DNA of 64,000 bases from contig NZ_CP120836.1 of the NCBI RefSeq assembly GCF_049200465.1, positions 496,001-560,000 on the forward strand, written 5' to 3'. Below the pieces are notes generated by a model, which saw only the letters and a program-made list of their open reading frames with translations, was not told the DNA's origin and did not search any database. Below, in pieces: positions 1 through 8,611 of this stretch. The position numbers and the translations under genes are program-made. Position 1 is the stretch's first letter, and the number at the start of each line of letters is the position of its first letter. This DNA is from Leptothermofonsia sp049200465 (GTDB lineage: Bacteria; Cyanobacteriota; Cyanobacteriia; Leptolyngbyales; Leptolyngbyaceae).

Positions 1-1
1 C

Positions 2-3000
2 TTGAGGTATCAAATTCAAGGTACAGGCGATTACAACTTCGATGGCAGAGCTGACATTCTCTTCCGTAATGTCGCCACGGGTGAAAATGTTGTCTGGTTC
101 TTAAATGGCACAACCTTTGCTGGGTTCACCAATATTGTCTCAGTCCTCGATTTAAACTACCAGGCAACTGCACCCTTCATTCGTTACCTGCCGCCAACCC
201 GAGTTGATCTTGCTGACAATACCGGTGCCACTGGCTTCTCCATCGGTCCATTGAATGGCAATGGTCTTTATCGAGACTCCATTGATAGTACGGATCCAGT
301 AGACTTTTACCGCTTCTTCCTGGGTAGCCCTACCAGTCTGAGTCTTTCCCTCACAGGACTCAATGGTTCGAACTTGGACGGGGATCTGGATATTCAAGTT
401 CTTGACTCAGCAGGCAATCCCGTTGTCATTGGTGGAAATCCGCTGCAATCGACAAATCCAGCTGGTGCCACAGAAGCCATCTCAGCTAATCTCGATCCTG
501 GCAACTACTTCATTCGAGTCTTCCCCAAGACAAATGAAGCCAGCTTCTATGAGTTAAATATTGTGGCAAACAACCTGCCCGTTCTAGCAACTAAAAGTAA
601 TCTAACTTTAAGCGAGGGTGGCACGCAGACAATCGCTAGCACGCTGCTGCTTGTCACCGATGACAACAATTCCGCCAATCAAGTTACCTACACACTGGTT
701 GATCCCCCTGATCACGGCAACCTTAGTCTGAGTGGTGCTGCCATCACCACGGGGAGTACCTTTACCCAAGCTGATATTAATGCAGGCAGGCTGTCCTATA
801 CCCAGGATGGTTCAGAAACTCTGATTGATAATTTCATCTTTAGCGTTTCCGATGGTGTAGGTGGAACAATTGGAAACACCACTTTCACCATCAATACCGT
901 TCCGGTCAACGACCCACCTACCCTGGTCAGCAATGCTGTCCTTGCGGTCACTGAAGGGCAGGGAGCTGTTTTGACCAGCAATACCTTATTAGTCACTGAT
1001 ATTGAGCAACAACTGGCTTCGCAAATTGTCTACAACCTCGATAGCCTGCCTGCTAACGGCAACTTGGTATTAAACGGAGTAACACTCTCGGCTGGCAGTA
1101 CCTTTACCCAGGCCGATGTCAATAGTGGTACCCAGTTGCAATATAGCCACAACGGCAGCGAAACGACTAACGACACCTTCGTATTTACGGTTTCAGATAG
1201 TGCTGGCGGTACTCTGACTCCACCAACAACCACCTTCAGTATCAATGTCACTCCGGTTAACGATGCACCTGTGCTGACAACGAATCTGGGGCTGACAGTG
1301 AGCCAGGATGCGACTGCTCGGATTACCTCAACTCTGCTGGCAGCCACTGATGCTGAGTTTCTCACATTGCCAGACCAGGTGGTCTACACCGTCGTGACAG
1401 GACCTACTAGAGGTACCCTCTATCGCGACGGCACTCAAACCAACACCTTCACCCAGGCCGACATTAACAACGGCACTGTTTCCTATGACCATGATGGCAG
1501 CAACACCAACAGCGACAGCTTTACCTTTACAGTGACCGATGGAGTCAATACAATTCCTGCTGGAGATCCTGCCACTTTCAATATCACCATTAGCCGGACT
1601 AACTTTGTGCCGGTGCTGGCAACGAATACTGGACTAACCCTAACCGAAGGCACTACCGCTGTAATTGGCAATACTCTGCTGCGCATTACGGATCAGGACA
1701 ACCCGCCGCCTCAAATTGTTTACACGCTGCTGAGCACGCCGAGCAACGGCAGTCTCAATCGGTTTGGCACGCCTCTAACGGTAGGTCAAACCTTTACTCA
1801 GGATGATATTGATAACCTGGGTCGAATGACTTATCAGCACCATGGTTCCGAGTCACCATTGACGGACAGCTTTACCTTTACGGCATCAGATGGTTCTAGC
1901 AGTGCAATTCCGACAGCCACCTTCAGCATCACGGTGACACCAGCCAATGATGCCCCCGTGCTGGCGACAAATACTGGAGCCTCATTGTCTGAAGGCGGTA
2001 CATTCCTGATTACCAATAGTGTTCTGCAAATTACTGACAACGACAATCCACCACCGGCCAGCCTGGTGTACTCGGTCACCTCTGCACCTACTAACGGCAC
2101 GCTGTTCCTGGGTGTGAATCCGGTCACCACCTTCACCCAGGCCGATGTGAACAGCGGTCAACTGCGATATTCCCACAATGGGGGTGAGTCGGTTTCTGAT
2201 ACCTTCAGCTTTACGATTACGGATGGAGTGATTGGGGCACCGCTGGGTCCGAATGTCTTTAATATTGCGATTGCTCCCGTCAACGATGCACCCAGGGTTT
2301 CCCTCAATACCGGCTTGACCCTTTCTGAGGGAACTTCTTCAACCATTAGCGATGTCGCCCTGCTGGTGACGGACCCCGATGGTCCCAGCCCCGTCACTTA
2401 CACAGTCGGTAGCCTGCCTGCACGCGGCACTTTACTACTGGGGAGCACTCCACTGGCAACCGGAGGAACCTTTACGCAGAGTGACATTACGAACGGGCAG
2501 CTTTCCTACACTCACGATGGCAGTGAAACTACTCTCGACAGCTTCACCTTTACCGCCTCTGATGGCACCGCAACAGGGAATCTGGCGCTGACGACCTTCA
2601 GCATCAATGTAATGCCCGTTAATGACGCGCCCGTATTGGTTAACAATGGCGGGGTCAGCCTGCTGGAAGGGGGATTGATTCAAATTAGCAACGGTTCCCT
2701 ACTCGCGACCGACAACGACAATCCGTTGCCAGCCAGTCTGGTCTACTCCGTCACTTCGGCACCTGCCAGTGGCACACTGCTGCTAGGCATTAGTGCTGTC
2801 ACCACGTTCACCCAGGCAGATATTAACAGCGGGCAACTGCGGTACTCCCATAACGGTAGCGAAACTGTTTCGGATAGCTTCAGCTTTACTCTTTCGGATG
2901 GAGTTGTTTCCCCTGCGGTTGGACCTAATACCTTCAATATCGCTATTACTCCGGTCAATGATCCACCCAGAGTTTCATTAAATATGGGCCTGACTCTGTC

Positions 3001-6000
3001 GGAAGGAGCTTCGTCTGCGATCGCCAGCACTGCTCTGTTGGTGACTGACCCGGATGGTCCCAATGATGTCACCTACACCCTCGGCGATCTTCCCGATCGC
3101 GGCACCCTGTTGTTGGGAACCACACCACTGGCAGTTGGACAAACCTTTACTCAGGGAGACATCAACAGTGGGCAGCTTTCCTATCGCCATGACGGTGGCG
3201 AAACCACCAGTGATAGCTTTGCCTTTACCGCTTCCGATGGTTCAACGGGCAATCTTTCCCTCACCACCTTCAACATCAACGTCACTCCTGTCAATGACGC
3301 ACCTTCATTGACGCTGCCCGGAGCTCAAACCGTAGATGAGGACACCCAGCTCACCTTCTCCAATGCCAACCGGATTCGCCTCAGCGATGCCGAGAATGAT
3401 CCAATTACCGTGACGCTGACGGTTGCCAATGGCATCATTACAGTGAACTCCGGAGCAGGGGTCACCAACAACAATTCTTCGAGTGTGACAGTGACTGGCT
3501 CGCCTACGGCAGTTGAAACGGCACTTGATAACCTGATTTACACCCCAGCCAGTGAATTCAGCGGTCCCGATGCACTGATTGTTTCAGCCAGCGACGGTAC
3601 AAATACAGCCAACGGCACGATCAATATCACAGTTGCTGCGGTCAACGATGGACCGACCCTAACAGTTCCAACGACCACCTTGCCCGTGATCGAAGACACG
3701 CCGCTAACTATTACCGGCATTGAAACCACCGATATCGATTCTGGCGGTAGCCCGGTGAGAGCCATTCTGTCTGCCCAAAACGGTACCCTGAGCCTGGCTT
3801 CGACAGCAGGAGTGACATTCATTAGCAGCACCAACGGGGCCAGCAACCTGACGATTCAGGGTGCGATCGCCAGCGTCCGAAGCGTCCTGTCAAACCTGGT
3901 CTACCGGGGCAATCCAGACTACAACGGCAGTGACACCATCACCATCACGGTGAACGATCAGGGTGCAACCGGTGCTCCTGGTGCCCAAAGTGTTACCCGC
4001 ACGATCCCGGTTAACGTGCTTCCAGTAAATGATGCCCCCACCTTTACTGGCGGTCCTAACCAAGTGGTGAATGAGGATGCGGGAACCCAGACTATTAACG
4101 GTTGGGCGACCAACATTTCCCGTGGTCCAGCGAATGAATCTAGCCAGAGCCTCAGCTTCATTGTCAGCAACTCCAATCCTGACCTGTTCACAACCGCCGG
4201 ACAGCCCACTATTGACCCGAATACAGGTAATTTGATTTACACCCCGGCTGACAATGCCTTTGGAACAGCAACGGTAACGGTTAGCTTGCAGGATAGCGGT
4301 GGAACTACCCTGGGTGGTGATGACACCTCGGATGACTACATCTTCACCATCACGGTTAACTCCGTGAATGATGCGCCGACCTTCACCCCCGGTTCCAACA
4401 TTACAGTGGCAGAAGATGCTCCACCCCAGTCGGTACTTTGGGCAACGAACATCAGTCCAGGACCCGGCACACCGCTGCCACCCAATGAGTCGAACCAGAC
4501 CGTTAGCTTCATCGTTGCCAACAACAATCCATCTCTGTTTACTACCACCGGACAACCCACGATCGCCCCGAACGGCACCCTCAGCTATGCCTTAGCCCAG
4601 GATGCTAACGGCACCGCTATTGTGACGGTCGGACTGCGCGACAGTGGTGGCATCGATAATGGTGGAGTCAACACTTCACCCACCCAGACTTTCACAATCA
4701 ACGTAACGGCCATCAACGACCCACCGACGCTGACACTGCCAGGTACGCAAGTGGTTGATGAAGATGCCACTATCGGCATCCCAGGCGTCAGCATTAACGA
4801 TGTGGATGCTGGGAACGGCACCCTGCGGGTGACCCTGACGGCCTTAGGTCCTAATGGAGCCGCAACGGGGGGCAACCTCGGCTTCAGCCCAACCGGAAGT
4901 GTAGTCGTCACTGGCAATAACAGCAATAGTGTGACCCTAACGGGTAGACTGGCAGACCTGAACGCCACGTTGAGTACGTTCAACTATCAGGGCAAGCCCA
5001 ATATCAACGGTCAAGATCAGATTCGGATCACCGTCAACGATCAGGGCAATTCACCCAGTAATCCGCTCTCCGTCACCCAAACCCTGACCGTTAACATCAA
5101 CCCGGTGAACGATGCGCCCGTCCTGAATATTACGCCCGGCGTCCGCACGGGGCCAGAGGATGGACTGATCACCCTGTCCGGCATCTCAGTCACGGATGTG
5201 GATGCCGGGGAGTCCACTCCAGGCAATTTAGAGGTGACGGTATCCGTTCTCCAGGGAACGCTTACCGCTGGAACTGGCACTCCACCTGCTACTATCAGCG
5301 GGGCTGGCACTTCCACTATTACCATCACGGGTACCCGCACATCGGTTAACTCGGCGTTGAGTACTCTGCATTACCAGGGGCTGCAAGACTATAACGGACC
5401 GGATGAGGCCACTATTACGGTCAATGATCTGGGGAACACCGGAATTGGCGGTGCATTAACCGATACCAAGACCCTCAGCATCAATGTCACGGCAGTTAAT
5501 GACTCACCTGTCTTCCTCTCACTCCCGACAGGGACAGTGCCCGTGGTCGAAGATACGGATCTGACATTTGATGGGGCCAGGGCGATCGTTGTCACTGATG
5601 TGGATTCTGGTCCTAACCCCGTGCGGCTGACCCTGTCCGTTAATAACGGGACTCTGAACCTGAATCCGGCTGGATTGACCACGATTAGTGGCTCGAACGG
5701 GACTGCCAGTGCAGTTTACGAAGGCACGATTGACGCGATCGCCACTGCCCTCGCCAGCCTGGTCTACCGGGGTAACTCCAACTACTTCGGCTCCGACCGA
5801 TTGACTATTACCCTCAACGACAACGGCTTCACAGGAGCAGCAACCGGGACTCCTGTCACTCGTACTGTTGACATCAACGTTACAGCCTTCAATGACTCAC
5901 CAGTTCTGGTTACTAACAACACCCTAACCCTTAACGAAGGGGCAAGCCAGGTGATCAGCAATGGTTTATTGAGAACCACCGATGTAGACAATACTACAGC

Positions 6001-7261
6001 GGAAATCGTCTACACTATCGGTACAGCCGCCAGTAACGGAGTACTGCTCAGAAATAGTACAACCCTTTTGACTGGTAATACCTTTACTCAGACAGACATC
6101 GGGCTAAACTTGATCCGGTATCTCCATAACGGTAGTGAAACTACTCTCGACAGCTTCACCTTTACCGTAAACGATGGCGGGACCCAGCCCACGACAGCCC
6201 AGTTCAACATCCGGGTTAACCCGATCAACGACAACCCCGTGCTGGCAAATCGTCAGACTCTATCAGTCACCGAGGGACAGAGCGGCACTATTAGCAGCAC
6301 CCTGTTGCAAGTTACCGATCCGGATAACACTGCTTCCCAATTGCGGTACATGGTAATCAATCTGCCAACCAGCGGCAGTGTGCGGTTAAATGGCAGTAAC
6401 TTGAGCGTGGGTCAAACCTTCACTCAAAATGATGTCAATCTTAACCGTGTAACTTACCGCCATAACGGCAGCGAAACCACCAGCGATAGCTTTACCTTCA
6501 CTGTAAGCGACGGTGCTGGCGGCAACATTGGCTCGACTGTGTTCAACATTGGTGTTATCCCAGTTAATGATCCACCACTGGTGGTTTCTAATGGACCGCT
6601 GACTATTTCTGAAGGGGCCATTACGACCATTACCCGGTCTACCTTGCAAATAACAGATCCAGAGAGCCAACCGCTTACCTATACCCTGGTGGCACAACCT
6701 CTGTTTGGTACCCTCTTCCGTAATGGTGTAGCGCTGGTTAATGGTCAGACCTTTACCCAGGCAGATATTGATACAGGCTTGATTTCCTACCAGCACAATG
6801 GTAATGAAACGCCTGGGAATAAAGATTCCTTCTTCTATTCAGTCACCGATGGAGCTGCAACGCTTAATCGAATCTTCGAAATTAACGTCACGCCAACAAA
6901 TGATGCACCAGTATTGCTAACACCTAACCCAACTATCGAAGTTCCGGGTGATGTGGCATCGTTGACGGAGATCAGCTCTGGAATACTTCAAGTAACGGAT
7001 GTAGATAATACGCCCAACCAAATTATCTATCAACTTGTTGCTGCTCCCAACGCTGCCTTTGGACAACTGGAGTTAAATGGGACGCCGCTGATTAGTGGTC
7101 AAAACTTTACTCAGGAAGATATTGATGCCGGAAGAGTGGTCTATCGATCACTAGGCGGTGGTTCCACAGACACCTTCCAGATCAGCGTTTCGGATGGAGG
7201 TCCAGGCGGTACTCTACCGACGGAGTTCTTCACCATTATCTTCTCCTACCCGGAGAGCTAA
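2..7261 (+). CDS. Giant cadherin-like/CSPG-repeat surface or secreted protein (5' end outside window)
   Basis: The reading frame is open at the left edge, so this is the C-terminal 2419 residues of a larger protein. Residues 1-60 are an FG-GAP/VCBS-type segment (GDYNFDGRADILFRN). Residues about 67-190 form a PPC (pre-peptidase C-terminal) beta-sandwich with the DPVDFYRF and LDPGNYFIRVFP signatures. Then come 19 repeats of about 90-125 residues, each introduced by a linker like VNDAPVL. Repeats 1-8 and 16-19 are CSPG/NG2-like (TFTQADINSG, then a YxHxGSET stretch, then DSFTFTVSDG). Repeats 9-15 are longer, cadherin-like variants with EDT/EDA after the linker. No RTX nonapeptides, LPXTG motif or membrane anchor is seen at the C-terminus (ends in SYPES). 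Proteins of this kind are usually secreted adhesins, often through type I systems, and the exporter pair at 8612-12070 is a plausible but unproven route. The function call is by architecture only. Confidence 0.85.
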   Translation: MRYQIQGTGDYNFDGRADILFRNVATGENVVWFLNGTTFAGFTNIVSVLDLNYQATAPFIRYLPPTRVDLADNTGATGFSIGPLNGNGLYRDSIDSTDPVDFYRFFLGSPTSLSLSLTGLNGSNLDGDLDIQVLDSAGNPVVIGGNPLQSTNPAGATEAISANLDPGNYFIRVFPKTNEASFYELNIVANNLPVLATKSNLTLSEGGTQTIASTLLLVTDDNNSANQVTYTLVDPPDHGNLSLSGAAITTGSTFTQADINAGRLSYTQDGSETLIDNFIFSVSDGVGGTIGNTTFTINTVPVNDPPTLVSNAVLAVTEGQGAVLTSNTLLVTDIEQQLASQIVYNLDSLPANGNLVLNGVTLSAGSTFTQADVNSGTQLQYSHNGSETTNDTFVFTVSDSAGGTLTPPTTTFSINVTPVNDAPVLTTNLGLTVSQDATARITSTLLAATDAEFLTLPDQVVYTVVTGPTRGTLYRDGTQTNTFTQADINNGTVSYDHDGSNTNSDSFTFTVTDGVNTIPAGDPATFNITISRTNFVPVLATNTGLTLTEGTTAVIGNTLLRITDQDNPPPQIVYTLLSTPSNGSLNRFGTPLTVGQTFTQDDIDNLGRMTYQHHGSESPLTDSFTFTASDGSSSAIPTATFSITVTPANDAPVLATNTGASLSEGGTFLITNSVLQITDNDNPPPASLVYSVTSAPTNGTLFLGVNPVTTFTQADVNSGQLRYSHNGGESVSDTFSFTITDGVIGAPLGPNVFNIAIAPVNDAPRVSLNTGLTLSEGTSSTISDVALLVTDPDGPSPVTYTVGSLPARGTLLLGSTPLATGGTFTQSDITNGQLSYTHDGSETTLDSFTFTASDGTATGNLALTTFSINVMPVNDAPVLVNNGGVSLLEGGLIQISNGSLLATDNDNPLPASLVYSVTSAPASGTLLLGISAVTTFTQADINSGQLRYSHNGSETVSDSFSFTLSDGVVSPAVGPNTFNIAITPVNDPPRVSLNMGLTLSEGASSAIASTALLVTDPDGPNDVTYTLGDLPDRGTLLLGTTPLAVGQTFTQGDINSGQLSYRHDGGETTSDSFAFTASDGSTGNLSLTTFNINVTPVNDAPSLTLPGAQTVDEDTQLTFSNANRIRLSDAENDPITVTLTVANGIITVNSGAGVTNNNSSSVTVTGSPTAVETALDNLIYTPASEFSGPDALIVSASDGTNTANGTINITVAAVNDGPTLTVPTTTLPVIEDTPLTITGIETTDIDSGGSPVRAILSAQNGTLSLASTAGVTFISSTNGASNLTIQGAIASVRSVLSNLVYRGNPDYNGSDTITITVNDQGATGAPGAQSVTRTIPVNVLPVNDAPTFTGGPNQVVNEDAGTQTINGWATNISRGPANESSQSLSFIVSNSNPDLFTTAGQPTIDPNTGNLIYTPADNAFGTATVTVSLQDSGGTTLGGDDTSDDYIFTITVNSVNDAPTFTPGSNITVAEDAPPQSVLWATNISPGPGTPLPPNESNQTVSFIVANNNPSLFTTTGQPTIAPNGTLSYALAQDANGTAIVTVGLRDSGGIDNGGVNTSPTQTFTINVTAINDPPTLTLPGTQVVDEDATIGIPGVSINDVDAGNGTLRVTLTALGPNGAATGGNLGFSPTGSVVVTGNNSNSVTLTGRLADLNATLSTFNYQGKPNINGQDQIRITVNDQGNSPSNPLSVTQTLTVNINPVNDAPVLNITPGVRTGPEDGLITLSGISVTDVDAGESTPGNLEVTVSVLQGTLTAGTGTPPATISGAGTSTITITGTRTSVNSALSTLHYQGLQDYNGPDEATITVNDLGNTGIGGALTDTKTLSINVTAVNDSPVFLSLPTGTVPVVEDTDLTFDGARAIVVTDVDSGPNPVRLTLSVNNGTLNLNPAGLTTISGSNGTASAVYEGTIDAIATALASLVYRGNSNYFGSDRLTITLNDNGFTGAATGTPVTRTVDINVTAFNDSPVLVTNNTLTLNEGASQVISNGLLRTTDVDNTTAEIVYTIGTAASNGVLLRNSTTLLTGNTFTQTDIGLNLIRYLHNGSETTLDSFTFTVNDGGTQPTTAQFNIRVNPINDNPVLANRQTLSVTEGQSGTISSTLLQVTDPDNTASQLRYMVINLPTSGSVRLNGSNLSVGQTFTQNDVNLNRVTYRHNGSETTSDSFTFTVSDGAGGNIGSTVFNIGVIPVNDPPLVVSNGPLTISEGAITTITRSTLQITDPESQPLTYTLVAQPLFGTLFRNGVALVNGQTFTQADIDTGLISYQHNGNETPGNKDSFFYSVTDGAATLNRIFEINVTPTNDAPVLLTPNPTIEVPGDVASLTEISSGILQVTDVDNTPNQIIYQLVAAPNAAFGQLELNGTPLISGQNFTQEDIDAGRVVYRSLGGGSTDTFQISVSDGGPGGTLPTEFFTIIFSYPES

Positions 7262-7327
7262 GGCGTTGCTCCAAACAACAGGTTACTTCTGCTAACCAAC
7301 TTCATACAAGAATGTAAAAAGAGATAT

Positions 7328-7360
7328 TTGGGGGAAGGTGCTTTTCGTACCTTCCCCCAA
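7328..7360 (+). terminator. Hairpin after the giant adhesin gene
   Basis: A perfect 12-bp stem (TTGGGGGAAGGT / ACCTTCCCCCAA) with a 9-nt loop lies 66 bases after the stop codon. There is no clear T-tract after it. It is probably a transcript-end or mRNA-stabilising hairpin for the upstream gene. Confidence 0.6.
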
Positions 7361-7399
7361 TGCTATAGCAGTCCTAAATCATTCGTGGGATTGAGAGGC

Positions 7400-7479
7400 G
7401 GCGTTGCTGAATTTGGATATGAAGTAGGTGCAGTATGCTCGAAACTTCGTTTTGATTCATACTGCTTTTCAACAACGCG
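7400..7479. repeat. Short IS-end-like inverted repeat element (about 80 bp)
   Basis: The segment starts with GGCGTTGCTGA and ends with TCAACAACGC, giving imperfect terminal inverted repeats (GCGTTGCTGA against GCGTTGTTGA). Such ends resemble those of IS5-like cyanobacterial elements, but there is no coding capacity. It may be a MITE or a deletion remnant. The family assignment is inference. Confidence 0.4.
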
Positions 7480-7514
7480 GGATTAAGAGGCTTTGGGTGC
7501 TGGTCTCTATAGCC

Positions 7515-7764
7515 TTACGCAAAGACGTTGGGACATCTTTTGAAGGCAGCATCCACACTATCACGAAAGATATCAAATGCATCCCCTTTCTGCCGTATCC
7601 AAGTCTCTACAGCAAGCCACCAATTCTCAATCTTGTTTCCTGGCTCCAATTGGGGGAACAAGTACGCCTGCACATTCAACTCGGTCACGGTTGCAAGCAC
7701 TAGTAAAGGTCATCGGAGCGAGCACACGGTTCTCCTTCAATGCCGTAATCCAACTGATTCGTTC
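7515..7764 (-). pseudogene. IS630-family transposase remnant, piece 1
   Basis: On the minus strand the segment reads RISWITALKENRVLAPMTF followed by the CNRDRVE stretch. It then changes frame to AYLFPQLEPGN and jumps directly to IENWWLAVETWIRQ, ending at PNVFA and TAA (7515-7517). These are the middle and C-terminal conserved stretches of the DDE domain of IS630 transposases. The segment around the second catalytic Asp is missing, and there is at least one frameshift. It is an inactive relic. Confidence 0.65.
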
Positions 7765-7794
7765 AACACATTGTTTGATGGGGCTAGTGCATTT

Positions 7795-7959
7795 TCAAGA
7801 GACCTTTTTTGCTAAGGGTTCTAGCAAGAGACAATCAAAATAGTCATAGACTCTGGTCTTAACTTCTTGTGCGTTCAGTATCCGTTATGGTTCTACAATG
7901 GCCTGCTTGGCATGAATCCACTTCGGCTCAATCGCATTCAAGCAGGGACTCTTTACAGG
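7795..7959 (-). pseudogene. IS630-family transposase remnant, piece 2 (C-terminus)
   Basis: Minus-strand translation gives VKSPCLNAIEPKWIHAKQAI, then a TAA stop, then (frame kept) RILNAQEVKTRVYDYFDC to a TGA at 7795-7797. The NAIEPKW box contains the third catalytic acid of an IS630-type transposase. The piece is cut on its upstream side at 7960, where the 115-bp TATAGC repeat begins, so the repeat probably inserted into or next to this old element. It could be the C-terminal half of the element whose N-terminus lies at 8176-8595. Confidence 0.6.
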
Positions 7960-8074
7960 TATAGCGGTAGTCATTGTGGTTAGGACGGGGGGTAGGGGTG
8001 GAACCCCTGGCTGGAGGCGAAGCCCCCACTCCCCTTCCAATTCCAATGTCTTAACGCACCTGCGTAGAGCTATA
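7960..8074 (-). repeat. MITE-like repeat family A, copy 1 (115 bp)
   Basis: This is a minus-orientation copy of the dispersed element also found at 34953, 40679, 50459 and 55475. The ends are TATAGC...GCTATA. The internal part has two nested hairpins of the GGGGGCTTCGCCCCC and AGGGGTTCCACCCCT type. It has no coding capacity. Confidence 0.8.
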
Positions 8075-8077
8075 CAA

Positions 8078-8145
8078 AAACCTCGGAGGTTTTAACCTAA
8101 AACTGCACCTCATGAACCACCTTGGCGCTTAAACCTCCGAGGTTT
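8078..8145. repeat. Pair of 15-bp near-palindromes in inverted relation
   Basis: AAACCTCGGAGGTTT (8078-8092) and AAACCTCCGAGGTTT (8131-8145) are exact reverse complements of each other. Each is almost self-complementary, and they are separated by 38 bp. This may be the end structure of a small mobile element or a bidirectional hairpin. Confidence 0.5.
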
Positions 8146-8175
8146 TAGCAAAATGTGGACAAATTAAAGAGGATT

Positions 8176-8595
8176 AGCATGGAGCACCTGTCGCAATTGG
8201 GCGCGCTTGTCCTCATCCAAGATGAGTTTGACCGTTTTAGGACGACTCGATCAGGCGTGCAAACAAGCTAACCCCTGCTGCTCGAAGGCACGAATCACCT
8301 TGCAAACAGTTTGGACACTACCACCGACCGTGGTGGCAATGTCTCTGGGCTGGATACGTCTAGCCCTAGCCAGCAAGATTTGGCAGCGCCGCAGAGTAAA
8401 AGCATCTTTGCAGCGTAGTCCTTGTTTGAGGGCAGCTTGTTGTTGGGTTTCACTCAAGGGACACACGTATAGAGGGGGAAGCATCAGGGTTATGAGCCAG
8501 TGGAAAGTGTCTCCTCTAAAAGATCTTTGACTCCTGCTAATTGCATAATCGGTGCACTGAAGTCGCATTAGGGCTGAGTTCATGATAGGTAGCAA
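8176..8595 (-). pseudogene. IS630-family transposase N-terminal fragment with in-frame stop
   Basis: The minus-strand frame contains a helix-turn-helix domain (FTLRRCQILLARAR, then RDIATTVGGSVQTVCKVIRA). It ends at ACLHA with a TGA near 8248-8250. The same frame continues with SSRPKTVKLILDEDKRAQLR and VLHANPL, showing that the TGA is an internal nonsense mutation. The likely original start is the ATG of MLPPLYVCPLSE near 8485. The catalytic domain is absent. This is a dead relic, probably of the same element as the piece at 7795-7959. Confidence 0.7.
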
Positions 8596-8611
8596 CTATC
8601 ACCTTTTGCAC

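Noticed and set aside
3890..4555. 221-codon minus-strand frame inside the giant adhesin
   Set aside because: Shadow frame produced by the repetitive, stop-poor adhesin DNA. No domain or plausible translation start.
2..7261. RTX toxin or haemolysin-type calcium-binding protein
   Set aside because: No GGxGxDxUx nonapeptide repeats are present. The repeats are CSPG/cadherin-like.
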